From the NCBI RefSeq assembly GCF_008087625.1, contig NZ_CP042997.1, positions 3,596,001 to 3,660,000 of the forward strand: a stretch of DNA of 64,000 nt. The letters run 5' to 3'. Below the pieces are notes generated by a model. That model was given only the letters and a program-made list of their open reading frames with translations, made no database searches and was not told where the DNA came from. Below are positions 48,701-56,972 of this stretch, one piece after another; the first letter of the stretch is position 1; the number at the start of each line of letters is the position of its first letter. Both the position numbers and the translations under genes were made by a program. Source of the DNA: Aquisphaera giovannonii (lineage in GTDB: Bacteria; Planctomycetota; Planctomycetia; Isosphaerales; Isosphaeraceae).

Positions 48701-50422
48701 GTGAGCGAACCCCGGCCGAAACGCGTCGCCCCGGCGGGGGCGGGCTGGCTGGCCCGGCCGGTCGGCCGGGCCGGGAGGATCGGCCTGGCCCTCGTCATCC
48801 TGGCCGCCCCCGCGGTCCTCTTCTTCGCGCCCTTCAAGATCCCCGGCACCGCGCACGTCGCCCGCGATCCGCTCTCGATCTACCGCCTCTACAGCGACGA
48901 CTTCGCCTACGTCGGCGCGTCGCGGACCCTCGCCCGAACGGCGTCGAATCTGTTCGTGCCGCACAACACCCACGTCGTCCCCGCCTGGCGGGTCGTGACG
49001 TGGGCCCTGGTCGCCTGGTCCGGACGCCTGGCGAATCTGCCCGAGACGCTGGCGGAGGCGGCGTTCGGCATCCTCCTCGCGGTCATGATCTTGATGGGCC
49101 GGCTCGTCGCCCGCGAGACCGGCCGCCCGGCGATCGGGCTGGCGGCGATGGTGGCCGTCGGCGTCACGTCGGTGATGGCCTCGCCGGCCTGCTGGTACTC
49201 CGCCGGTCAGACGCTCTGGGCCGCCTTCGGCGTCCTGGCGACGCTCTGGTACGCCCAGTGCTGGCGCCGGTCCGCGGCGGCCGCGACGCTGCCGGCGATG
49301 GCACTCTCCGCGATGTTCGCCGGCTGGTGCTGGACGATCGGCCACATGGCCGGGCCGGTCGCGGCGGTCTACCTGTGGCTCGACGGCCGGAGGCGATGTC
49401 GATGGGCCGCGGCCGTCCCGTTCGGGGCGTCGGTCCTCGCGGCCCTGATCAGCGTGGCGCTCGGGGCGAGCAAGGTGGACAGCTCCGTCAGCTTCCACGG
49501 CCGGACGACCAAGGAGGCCGTGAAGCCCCTGGAGGGGCTGCTGCATACCGGCCAGGCGATCCCGGAGAACCTCGTGCTCGGCAACCTCGGCATGAAGGCC
49601 CAGACGACGGCCGCCCAGGGCCTCACGCTCACGGCGCTGCTCGTCGGGACCTGGGGCATCGGCCGGAGGAGGAGGGGGGGGCTCGCGGCGTTCGCCCCGC
49701 TCGAGGTCGCGGGGCTGGCCCTGGTGTTCGGGAGCTATCTCGTCGAGTGGACGGTCCGCGGCTACATGCCGTTCCGCTACCTGAGGACGGTCAACCTGGG
49801 GATGATCGTCCCCTGGTACGACGCCGTGCCGCAGGTTGGCGCGGTGCTTTTCGCCGCCGGCTGGCTCGCGGGGCCGAGGGGGCAAGGAGATGCCGGCCTG
49901 CGCGTGCCCCGGAGGCCGCCCCGCCTGTCCCGGCTCGAGGCCCTGTCGGTCCTCGGCCTCCTCGGGATCCTCCTGACGCTGAACCAGCCGCGGGTCGATC
50001 GACTCTGGCGCAACTGGGTGCCGCCGCCGCTGCCCGTCGAGAAGAGGATGTTCCCGATCCAGTCCATGCAGTCGATGCGGGCCCACATCCTCCTCCTGGA
50101 CCGTGCCGCCTGGCAGCGTCGGTTCCTGGGCCGGCTGGACCTGGCGCAGGAGGCCGCGTCCCGCATGGGGATCGGCCTGGCGTCGATCCGGCAGGCCTTC
50201 GGCCGGATCGACGCCCCGGAGCTGCCCGACGTCTACGACGCCGCGCTCCTGCTGGACTTGCCTCAGGAGGGGAAGGAGCTCGACCCGGATCAGGTCCGGC
50301 GAGCTCTCGCCCCCTACGTCCAGGCGGAGCCCCCCCCGCGCCCGTCCTGGCTGCCCCCGGGCGAGGCATGGCCGCCGCCGGACATGCCCCACTGGTCCGA
50401 GACGGACGTGGACGCGCCCTGA
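48701..50422 (+). CDS. Polytopic membrane protein related to the preceding gene
   Basis: The 573-residue protein starts with GTG at 48701, one base after the previous stop, so the genes are coupled. It has about ten membrane segments and a soluble C terminus of about 150 residues. The first loop has YSDDFAYVGASR followed by FVPHNTHVVPAWR, parallel to the DDY...HSEHR-IP pattern of its neighbour. The motif suggests a GT-C-fold, lipid-linked-sugar-dependent transferase or a related polymerase. Overall sequence is otherwise divergent from the neighbour. No specific function can be given. Confidence 0.65.
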   Translation: MSEPRPKRVAPAGAGWLARPVGRAGRIGLALVILAAPAVLFFAPFKIPGTAHVARDPLSIYRLYSDDFAYVGASRTLARTASNLFVPHNTHVVPAWRVVTWALVAWSGRLANLPETLAEAAFGILLAVMILMGRLVARETGRPAIGLAAMVAVGVTSVMASPACWYSAGQTLWAAFGVLATLWYAQCWRRSAAAATLPAMALSAMFAGWCWTIGHMAGPVAAVYLWLDGRRRCRWAAAVPFGASVLAALISVALGASKVDSSVSFHGRTTKEAVKPLEGLLHTGQAIPENLVLGNLGMKAQTTAAQGLTLTALLVGTWGIGRRRRGGLAAFAPLEVAGLALVFGSYLVEWTVRGYMPFRYLRTVNLGMIVPWYDAVPQVGAVLFAAGWLAGPRGQGDAGLRVPRRPPRLSRLEALSVLGLLGILLTLNQPRVDRLWRNWVPPPLPVEKRMFPIQSMQSMRAHILLLDRAAWQRRFLGRLDLAQEAASRMGIGLASIRQAFGRIDAPELPDVYDAALLLDLPQEGKELDPDQVRRALAPYVQAEPPPRPSWLPPGEAWPPPDMPHWSETDVDAP

Positions 50423-50465
50423 GCGGCCCGGCCGCCCGGCGTCGAGGAGCGACGATTCGCCCCGA

Positions 50466-51908
50466 TCAGAACGGGCTCCCCTCGTCGGGCGGCGGCTCGG
50501 CGATGGTCGAGAGGTTCTCGAAGCGGGTGAGCTTGTTGAGGAAGGTCAGCTTGGCCGTGCCGGTCGGGCCGTTTCGATTCTTGGCGACGATGACCTCGGC
50601 GATGCCCGGCTGGTCGTTGGGGTCGTAATACTCCGGCCGGTGCAGCAGGAGGATCATGTCGGCATCCTGCTCGATGGCGCCCGACTCGCGGAGGTCGGCC
50701 ATCCGGGGCCGCCGGTCCTCGCGGTTCTCGACCCCTCGGTTGAGCTGGGAGAGGGCGATGACCGGGACGTGCAGCTCGCGGGCGAGCTGCTTGAGCCGGC
50801 GGCTGATCTTGGCGATCTGCTCCTGGCGGCTGTCGCGGCCGTCCTCGGCGTCGACGAGCTGGATGTAGTCCAGGACGATCAAGCCGAGGCCCTGGCGGAG
50901 CTTCAGCCGGCGGGCCATGGCCGCGATCTGGAGCATGTTCCGCGCGGGGGTGTCGTCGATGAAGATCGCGGCCCCTTCCATCTCGTGGTAGGCCTTCGCC
51001 AGCTTGTTCAGCTCGCGGTAATCCAGCCCCTGGCCGGTCCGCAGCTTGTGGCCGTCCACGCGCGACCGGGCGCAGAGGAGCCGCTCGCCGATCTCCTGGC
51101 TGCCCATCTCGAGGCTGACGACCAGGGTCGGGATCCCGCAGTTGATCGCCGCGTGGTCGCAGACGTTCAGCATCATCGCCGTCTTGCCCATGCTGGGCCG
51201 GGCCGCCATGATGATGAGCTGGTCGGCGTGGAATCCGTTCGTCAGGTCGTCCAGGTTGAAGAACCCCGAGGCCACGCCGGTGACCGGGTGCTTCTCCTCG
51301 GCCCGCTTCGAGATCAGCTCCATCGCCTTCTCGAGGACGGTCTTGATCTCGTGGGTCTCCCCCTTGATCTGGTCCTCGGCGATCGTGAAGATCCGCTTCT
51401 CGGCCGACTCCAGGAGCTGCTGCGCGGTGTAGAGGTTGGAATAGCCGTCGCGGATGATCTCCGTCGCGCCCTGGATGAGCTGGCGGCTGATCGACTTCTG
51501 GCGGACGATCTCGGCGTGGTACTTGGTGTTCGCCGCGTGCGGGACGCTGTTGGCGACCTCCAGCAGGAGCTCGTCCCCGCCGATCTGCTTGTACTGGTCC
51601 CGACGCTCCAGCTCGTCGGCCAGGGTCAGGGCGTCGATCCCCTTGCCGAGGTCGTACAGGTCCCGGATCGCCTTGTAGACGACCTGGTGGGAATCCCTGT
51701 AGAAGTCCTCGACATTGAGGAAGGAGACGATGTCGTGCAGGACTTCGTTGTCCAGCAGGATGCCGCCCAGGACCGACCGCTCGGCCTCCAGGTTCTGCGG
51801 GGGCAGGTGATCGCTGAGCGAGTCGCTCGACGTCTTCGGGAAGGGGATGTTCCCGTTGCCCGATCCCATCTTCTTGCCACCATATCCGGATGCAGGTAGC
51901 GAGGCCAT
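50466..51908 (-). CDS. dnaB: Replicative DNA helicase
   Basis: DnaB unwinds DNA at the replication fork. The N-terminal DnaG-interacting domain begins LPPQNLEAERSVLGGILLD; the RecA-like domain has Walker A ARPSMGKTAMM, VSLEMGSQEI, Walker B LGLIVLDYIQL and the GLSQLNRG-type motif ALSQLNRGVE, ending in the conserved arginine-finger region KNRNGPTG. ATG 51908 has GGGAGGAG about 11 nt upstream and gives 480 residues; ATG 51947 would add 13. The gene follows rplI on the same strand, but a strong terminator hairpin stands between. Confidence 0.96.
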   Translation of the reverse strand: MASLPASGYGGKKMGSGNGNIPFPKTSSDSLSDHLPPQNLEAERSVLGGILLDNEVLHDIVSFLNVEDFYRDSHQVVYKAIRDLYDLGKGIDALTLADELERRDQYKQIGGDELLLEVANSVPHAANTKYHAEIVRQKSISRQLIQGATEIIRDGYSNLYTAQQLLESAEKRIFTIAEDQIKGETHEIKTVLEKAMELISKRAEEKHPVTGVASGFFNLDDLTNGFHADQLIIMAARPSMGKTAMMLNVCDHAAINCGIPTLVVSLEMGSQEIGERLLCARSRVDGHKLRTGQGLDYRELNKLAKAYHEMEGAAIFIDDTPARNMLQIAAMARRLKLRQGLGLIVLDYIQLVDAEDGRDSRQEQIAKISRRLKQLARELHVPVIALSQLNRGVENREDRRPRMADLRESGAIEQDADMILLLHRPEYYDPNDQPGIAEVIVAKNRNGPTGTAKLTFLNKLTRFENLSTIAEPPPDEGSPF

Positions 51909-52246
51909 GCTGCGCCTGACTCCTCCCTGACTCCAACCGTCGTTCATGGAGCGACGTCCCCGGTAGGACGCCCTCCTGTGAACAATCGTATCGGTTTCCC
52001 CCGGGCGGCTCCATCGCGAAAAGTCGCGGATGGGCTGAAGACGTCGATGAGAACCGCCGATTGTGCCCGTTCGGGGGGAAATTGCAGCCGCGCCAGGGAT
52101 GCGGGGTGAGGCGGGGCCGATAAAGGGCTCGGGATCCAGGCTGGTCGATGCCGTCCACGTGATGGGCCGTGCTGCCTTCGAAACGGAAAGAGGCGGGCCG
52201 ATGGCCCGCCTCCTCGTGCATTCGACCTTGTCCGATCGTGCTCGGA
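51909..52246. other. Intergenic region between rplI and dnaB (338 bp)
   Basis: It contains the rplI terminator hairpin at 52190-52212 and probably a promoter for dnaB. A TACGAT on the minus strand near 51990 is a possible -10. No gene is seen. Confidence 0.45.
52190..52212 (-). terminator. Rho-independent terminator after rplI
   Basis: GAGGCGGGCC and GGCCCGCCTC form a perfect 10-bp stem with a 3-nt loop, followed on the minus strand by TTTCCGTTT. It lies 35 bp beyond the rplI stop and is the best terminator in the window. Confidence 0.8.
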
Positions 52247-52891
52247 TCAGGCGTGTTCCTCGGTGTGGGTCGGGACGACCCAGAGCTTGGCCTCGGACTC
52301 GATGTCCTGGCCGAGGACGATCCGGATGGTGTAGAAGCCCAGGTCCTTGAGCGGGCCTTCGATGCGGACGTTCTCGGTCTCCACCGGGAAGCCCTCGGCC
52401 TTGAGGGCCGCGGCGATCTGGTCGGCGTTGACCGAGCCGTAGAGGTGGCCGTCCTCGTTGGCGTTGGCGTCGATGGTGATGGTCCGCTGGGAGATCTGGG
52501 CCCCCAGGTTCTGCAGGTCGGCGCGGCGGGCTTCCTCGAGCTGGCGGAGCCGCTCGCGGTGCTTCTCGACGATCCGCAGGTTATGCGGCGTGGCGAAGGT
52601 GGCGAGGCCCTGGGGCAGCAGGTAGTTCCGGGCGAAGCCGGGACGGACCTTGACGAGCTCGCCGGTCTGGCCGACGTGGGTCACCGACCGGGTCAGCAGG
52701 ACGGAGATGTGGCCGTCCTTCGCGCGGAGCGGATGGTTCTTGCGACGCTCCACGCCGGGCTGGCGCGGGGCCTCGGCGACCGCGGCCTTGGCGTGGGGGG
52801 CGTCGTGATGCTTCCCGGTCCCCTTCTTGGGGGAGGCCTTCTTGCTCTTGGGCTTGGTCTTGCCGCCCGCGGAGCTCGCTGACTTGGCCAT
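52247..52891 (-). CDS. rplI: Ribosomal protein bL9 with basic N-terminal extension
   Basis: bL9 belongs to the large ribosomal subunit. The core starts near HISVLLTRSVTHVGQTGELV and has the signature GFARNYLLPQGLA, a long connecting helix and the C-terminal domain ending LWVVPTHTEEHA. The product is 214 residues from the ATG at 52891 (GAGAGGG about 8 nt upstream), whereas bL9 is normally about 150. The extra 60-70 N-terminal residues are Lys/Ala/Pro-rich (KTKPKSKKASPKKGTGKHH). It is the last gene of rplY-pth-rpsF-ssb-rplI. Confidence 0.94.
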   Translation of the reverse strand: MAKSASSAGGKTKPKSKKASPKKGTGKHHDAPHAKAAVAEAPRQPGVERRKNHPLRAKDGHISVLLTRSVTHVGQTGELVKVRPGFARNYLLPQGLATFATPHNLRIVEKHRERLRQLEEARRADLQNLGAQISQRTITIDANANEDGHLYGSVNADQIAAALKAEGFPVETENVRIEGPLKDLGFYTIRIVLGQDIESEAKLWVVPTHTEEHA

Positions 52892-53084
52892 GTGTGGGCC
52901 CTCTCGAATCGAAGCGTGAAGCGGGCGATGGGCCCCACCCAGGTACGAACCCCTTCGCGGACCGACCCTGACCCGTTCGACGATATCGCTTGGCACGCAG
53001 TGTAAGGAGAGTAACGATTTAAGCGGATCCGGCCTGCGGGGCCAAGCGGTGCGTTTGTGCGCCAGGCCCGGGGCCGGTCATCCT

Positions 53085-53618
53085 TCAGAACGGGATGTCG
53101 TCTTCTTCCTGCTCGGGCTCGACCGGAGGCCGGCTCGGGCGGGAACTCTGGGAGTAGCCGCCCCGCGTCGCGCCGGCGCCGTTGGGCGGGCCGGACGAAC
53201 GCCTGGCGGGCTCGCGCGGGGGAGGGGCGGGGGCCGCCTCGTCGTCGCCGCTGCCGTAGTCGCCGCCGCCGCCCGAATCGGACCGCTTGGAGTCGAGGAA
53301 CTGCACGCGATCGGCGTGGACGCGGATCTTCTCCCGCTTCTGGCCGGTCGTCTTGTCCTCCCAGGTATCCATCTTCAGGGAGCCTTCCACGTGGATCTGG
53401 CTCCCCTTGCGGAGGTACTGGCAGCAGTTCTCGGCGGCGCGATCCCACACGGTGACGTCGATGAACAGAGTCTCCTCGCGCCGGCCGCCTTCGCGATCGG
53501 TCCACCCGCGGCTGGTCGCCATGCGGAGCTCGGCCACGGCCGTGCCGCTGGGGGTGCGTCGCAGCTCGGGGTCGAACGTCAGTCGACCCATGAGAAACAC
53601 CTTGTTCAGATCGGCCAT
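53085..53618 (-). CDS. ssb: Single-stranded DNA-binding protein
   Basis: The 177-residue protein has the OB-fold domain in residues 1-110 (MADLNKVFLMGRLTFDPELR, ETLFIDVTVWDRAAENCCQYL, GSQIHVEGSLKMDTWED), then a disordered Gly/Pro/Ser-rich tail and the acidic tip EEDDIPF that binds replication and repair partners. It lies between rpsF and rplI, the widely conserved order. rpsR, which usually sits between ssb and rplI, is missing. A possible separate promoter lies in the 169-bp gap upstream. Confidence 0.96.
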   Translation of the reverse strand: MADLNKVFLMGRLTFDPELRRTPSGTAVAELRMATSRGWTDREGGRREETLFIDVTVWDRAAENCCQYLRKGSQIHVEGSLKMDTWEDKTTGQKREKIRVHADRVQFLDSKRSDSGGGGDYGSGDDEAAPAPPPREPARRSSGPPNGAGATRGGYSQSSRPSRPPVEPEQEEDDIPF

Positions 53619-53705
53619 CGCAGGGTTCCTTTCTCGACCGCGGATCCGCCGAACCCGTGGGAAAGTACCGAGAACACGGAAATCTGGGGGAACACAACTG
53701 CCTAA

Positions 53706-53734
53706 ACGGTAGACGCTTGTTCCCTAGATTGCAA
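53706..53734 (-). promoter_or_regulatory. Sigma-70-type promoter candidate for ssb
   Basis: On the minus strand TTGCAA (53734-53729), a 17-nt spacer and TACCGT (53711-53706) stand about 88 nt upstream of the ssb ATG. Confidence 0.4.
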
Positions 53735-53763
53735 GGTACAAAGTCCCGGAAAGCACGACGTCC

Positions 53764-53778
53764 GCCGGCCCGGCCGGC
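53764..53778 (-). terminator. Short hairpin after rpsF
   Basis: GCCGGC-N3-GCCGGC is a perfect 6-bp stem 10 bp beyond the rpsF stop. No T tract follows; it may attenuate rather than stop transcription into ssb. Confidence 0.3.
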
Positions 53779-53787
53779 ACGACCCGA

Positions 53788-54195
53788 TCAGTCGTCGCGG
53801 CGGCGGCGGCGGGGGCGGTCGTCGCCGTCCTCCTCGTGCCCGCTCTCGGAGTCGACGTTGGGCGTCGAGGTCATCGCCTGGTTGACCAGGTGCTCCTCGA
53901 GCTTGGCCGGGACCTTGAGGATCAGCTCGCGGAGGATCAGGTCGCTCAGGTGGCAGTCGGCGACGATGTCCTTGAGGTGCGAGCCGTCGGTCTTGAAGTA
54001 GGTGAGGAGGTACGTCCCCTTCTTGTGGCCCTCGATCGAGTAGGCGAGCCGACGCTCATCCCACTGGCGGCTGGCCACGATCTCGGAGCTGTGCTTGGTG
54101 AGGATATCATGCACGTGCTTGACGGTGTCATCCCAGGCCGCGGCGGCCTTGGTGCTGTCGAGCAGGAACATCCCTTCGTACGTTTGAACGGCCAA
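53788..54195 (-). CDS. rpsF: Ribosomal protein bS6
   Basis: The 135-residue small-subunit protein begins (M)AVQTYEGMFLLDSTKAA and has the ferredoxin-like bS6 pattern, with RRLAYSIEGHKKGTYLLTYF and a C-terminal tail that is first acidic, then Arg-rich (ESGHEEDGDDRPRRRRRDD). The start codon is TTG at 54195, supported by GGAGGA 8-9 nt upstream; no ATG fits the conserved N terminus. It precedes ssb as in most bacteria. Confidence 0.94.
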   Translation of the reverse strand: MAVQTYEGMFLLDSTKAAAAWDDTVKHVHDILTKHSSEIVASRQWDERRLAYSIEGHKKGTYLLTYFKTDGSHLKDIVADCHLSDLILRELILKVPAKLEEHLVNQAMTSTPNVDSESGHEEDGDDRPRRRRRDD

Positions 54196-54288
54196 GTGCG
54201 GGTCCTCCGGAGTCGTCTCGTCTCGTGTCCAATTCGCGGTCGTATGTCTCGTTCGTCGCGGGGCCGTCGGCGGCCCTGGCGCGTGTCC

Positions 54289-54882
54289 TCAAGGTTTCCC
54301 GGGCGAGATCCCGTTGAACCGGTTCATCGCGGCCTCGGTCCCCTGGGCGACCCAGACGGCGACGGCCTGGCTGGCGAGGATCAGGGCGTCGTCGATCGCG
54401 GCCCGCTCGGCGGGCCGGAAGCGGCTGAGCACGTAGTCGGCCGCGTCCTGCTCGCCGTTGTCGCCGATGCCGATGCGGATCCTGGCGTACTGTTCGGTCC
54501 CGAGGTGGGCGTTGATGTCGCGGAGGCCCTTCTGGCCGCCGTCGGAGCCGCCGGGGCGGATCCGGATCTTCCCCACGGGGAGGTTCAGGTCGTCGCAGAC
54601 GACCAGCAGGTCGGCCGGCTCGAGCTTGTAGAAGCGGAGGGCCTGGCCGACCGACCGGCCGCTCAGGTTCATGAAGGTCTCGGGCTTCAGGAGCAGGACC
54701 CGCCGGTAGTCGATCTCGGATTCGGCGAGCTGCCCCTCGAACTTGCGGGAGAAGCTGGCCCCCAGGCCGGCGGCCGCCAGGCGATCGATCAGCTCGAAGC
54801 CGATGTTGTGCCGGGTCGCCGCATACTTGTTGCCGGGGTTCCCCAGGCCGACCACGAGTTTCAACGTTGCCAAGGCCACCAC
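54289..54882 (-). CDS. pth: Peptidyl-tRNA hydrolase
   Basis: Pth recycles peptidyl-tRNA that drops off ribosomes. The product contains LKLVVGLGNPGNKYAATRHN (Asn and the catalytic His region), the KPETFMNLSGRSVGQAL stretch, VVCDDLNLPVG with the catalytic Asp, and GGSDGGQKGLRD. The open frame from GTG 54882 gives 197 residues. TTG at 54873 is best spaced from GGGAG, and TTG at 54867 would give the canonical MKLVVGLGNPG, so the true start lies somewhere in these 16 bases. It sits between rplY and rpsF. Confidence 0.94.
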   Translation of the reverse strand: MVALATLKLVVGLGNPGNKYAATRHNIGFELIDRLAAAGLGASFSRKFEGQLAESEIDYRRVLLLKPETFMNLSGRSVGQALRFYKLEPADLLVVCDDLNLPVGKIRIRPGGSDGGQKGLRDINAHLGTEQYARIRIGIGDNGEQDAADYVLSRFRPAERAAIDDALILASQAVAVWVAQGTEAAMNRFNGISPGKP

Positions 54883-54974
54883 TCCCGGCAGGCGAGATCC
54901 GAGGCCGGCGCCGGGCCGTCAAGCCGGAGACGTCCGCCCCCCGGCGAGGGGGGCGGGCCCGAGGCCGAGGTCGC

Positions 54975-55631
54975 TCAGTCTTCCTTGTCCTTTTCCTTGC
55001 GCTCGGGCTTGATGACCTCGGGCTGGGTGGCCGCGTCGGCCCCATCGGCGCCCGTGGACTCCTCCGCGGACCGGGGCGTGACCACGTGGAGGATCAGCAG
55101 GTCCCCGTCCGCGTCCGCGACCACGTTCGGCGGCAGCTTCAGGTCGCGGACGTGGATCCCCTGGTCGAGGCCGACGCCGCTGACATCGACGCGGATCGAG
55201 TCCGGGATGGCGTTGGCCGGGCACTTCACCGCCAGCGTGTGCACGAGGTGCTCGAGCAAGCCCCCCTCGTCGACGCCCGACGCATGGCCGCGGAGCTCGA
55301 TCTTGACCTCGGTCTCGATCTGCTCGTCGGCGCTGACGCGGGCGAAGTCGAGGTGGAGGATCTCGCGGCCCAGGTTATCCCACTGGACGTCGCGGACCAG
55401 CACCGTCTCGGACTTGCCGCCCAGGTCGAGCTCCGCCAGGTGGCTGGCGGCCTTGATCATGTGCCACACGTCATCCTTCGAGAGGGAGATGGGCACGACC
55501 TCCTGCTTGTGGCCGTAGATCACGGCCGGTATGCGCCCCTCCTTGCGGAGCCGCCTCACCACGCGGGTGCCCGTCCCCTTGTTCTTCGCGGGGTCTCGGG
55601 GCTCGACCCGGATCTTCAATGCTTCGGCCAT
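54975..55631 (-). CDS. rplY: Ribosomal protein bL25 (Ctc/TL5 form)
   Basis: This 5S-rRNA-binding protein is of the long two-domain type (218 residues). The N-terminal domain has GTRVVRRLRKEGRIPAVIYG and the second domain contains LDFARVSADEQIETEVKIEL and HVRDLKLPPNVVAD. The C-terminal tail is acidic then Lys/Glu-rich (KPERKEKDKED). The ATG at 55631 gives the conserved start MAEALKIRVEPRD; the frame extends upstream without similarity. It heads the operon rplY-pth-rpsF-ssb-rplI, with a strong promoter about 180 bp upstream. Confidence 0.94.
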   Translation of the reverse strand: MAEALKIRVEPRDPAKNKGTGTRVVRRLRKEGRIPAVIYGHKQEVVPISLSKDDVWHMIKAASHLAELDLGGKSETVLVRDVQWDNLGREILHLDFARVSADEQIETEVKIELRGHASGVDEGGLLEHLVHTLAVKCPANAIPDSIRVDVSGVGLDQGIHVRDLKLPPNVVADADGDLLILHVVTPRSAEESTGADGADAATQPEVIKPERKEKDKED

Positions 55632-55786
55632 CGATGGCTCGCCCTGACCGACCCCGCGGTCAGGCGAGGTCTCCCTGAATATTCTGGAAACGAAAGGCGC
55701 GGGATCGACGATCACCCGCGCCCGCACGGACGTCTCGCGGGGGTCACCGCGGCCCGAAGGCCCGTCGACTCCCGGATGGACGAAAG

Positions 55787-55803
55787 GCGGCCCCGGGGGC
55801 CGC
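55787..55803 (-). promoter_or_regulatory. Stable stem-loop at the expected 5' end of the rplY transcript
   Basis: GCGGCCC-N3-GGGCCGC forms a 7-bp all-GC stem. With the promoter at 55814-55842, transcription would start near 55807, putting the stem in the first 20 nt of the mRNA. It could instead serve as terminator for the glycosyltransferase gene upstream, whose stop is at 55926. Confidence 0.5.
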
Positions 55804-55813
55804 GCATCTAGCC

Positions 55814-55842
55814 ATTATGGAGGATCCCGCCCCTCCGTTCAA
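55814..55842 (-). promoter_or_regulatory. Strong sigma-70-type promoter for the rplY operon
   Basis: On the minus strand TTGAAC (55842-55837), a 17-nt spacer and CATAAT (55819-55814). Both hexamers are one or two changes from consensus, and the leader to the rplY ATG is about 175 nt. Confidence 0.65.
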
Positions 55843-55925
55843 GCCCTCCTCGCGCAATCATGAGGGCCCGCGAGGTCCACCGCGCGAGCCCCGGGGGGCG
55901 TCATCAACACGCCCGCCTTGAGTCC

Positions 55926-56972
55926 TCAGTGGACTTCCAGGGGCACCGGCGTCGCCTTCGCCGAGTCGGGCCGCGGTTGCACGGGGCCGCGGAAATCGAC
56001 CACGGGGCTGCGACGACCGGTCAACCTGCCGAACCAGTAGCGGCACAGGCCGAGCGCCTCGGGGAACTTCGCCAGCACGCAGGAGGCGGCATAGAGCCGC
56101 GCGTCCCGCGACGACCAGCCCCGCTGGTTGACGAAATAGCGGACCATCTTGAGGAAGAGGACCGCATACCCCCCCAGGAGTGCCAGGCTCAGCCCCCGCG
56201 TGGGCCACGCCAGGCCGAGGGCCAGCACCGGGACGAGCATGCCCCAGAAGACGATGCTGCGCGTCTCCCGGACGAAGTGACGCTCGGGGCTCCGGCCGTA
56301 GAGGGCCGCCCCCTCGGCGTAGGCGTGCCCGGCCCTCCTCGCCCGCTTCCACCACTGGGAGAAGCGCGTCATGTCCATGTCGTGGACCGCCATGCCGGCG
56401 GCGTCGCGGTAGACCTTCCAGCCCAGGCGGCGCAGGCGGAGGCAGAACTCGTCGTCCTCGGCGGCGATGATCGACGGGTTGAAGCCGCCGGCCGCCTCGA
56501 ACGCCGCCGCGCGGACCATGCAGATCCCGCCGCAGGCGCGGATCTCGCCGGGGGGCGAATTCCACTCCAGGTCCGCCAGGCGGTTGTAGGCGGATCGCTC
56601 CGGGAACCGCTCGCGGACCCGGCCGCAGACGACGCCCCACTCCGGGTGATCATCGAGGCAGGACTCGCCGGCATCCAGCCAGCCGGCGACGATCTCGCTG
56701 TCCCCATCGAGGAACTGCACGAAGCTGACCCAGGGGGCGAGGGCCCGCAGCCGCTCATAGCCGGTGTTGCGCGCCCTCGCGGCGGAGAAGGGCTGGGAGG
56801 CGTCCAGCTCGACGACCTCCACGCCCATCGACCGCGCCCGCTCCACGCTCCCGTCCACCGACCCCGAGTCGACGTACACGACGGGGAAGCCCTGATCGGC
56901 CACCGACCTCAAGCAGCAGACCAGGCGATCGCCCTCGTTGCGGCCGATGACGACGATTCCGAGTTTTGTCAT
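55926..56972 (-). CDS. Glycosyltransferase family 2
   Basis: The 348-residue protein begins MTKLGIVVIGRNEGDRLVCCL and has the GT-A motifs VDSGSVDGS, QFLDGDSEI (metal-binding DxD) and AEDDEFCLRLRRLGWKVYRD (catalytic ED region). A C-terminal hydrophobic pair at about 245-275 (VFWGMLVPVLALGLAWPTRG and the next helix) anchors it to the membrane. It likely transfers a sugar from an NDP donor in surface glycan synthesis. The ATG at 56972 gives the canonical N terminus. A second GT2 gene lies upstream on the same strand after a 434-bp gap. Confidence 0.9.
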   Translation of the reverse strand: MTKLGIVVIGRNEGDRLVCCLRSVADQGFPVVYVDSGSVDGSVERARSMGVEVVELDASQPFSAARARNTGYERLRALAPWVSFVQFLDGDSEIVAGWLDAGESCLDDHPEWGVVCGRVRERFPERSAYNRLADLEWNSPPGEIRACGGICMVRAAAFEAAGGFNPSIIAAEDDEFCLRLRRLGWKVYRDAAGMAVHDMDMTRFSQWWKRARRAGHAYAEGAALYGRSPERHFVRETRSIVFWGMLVPVLALGLAWPTRGLSLALLGGYAVLFLKMVRYFVNQRGWSSRDARLYAASCVLAKFPEALGLCRYWFGRLTGRRSPVVDFRGPVQPRPDSAKATPVPLEVH

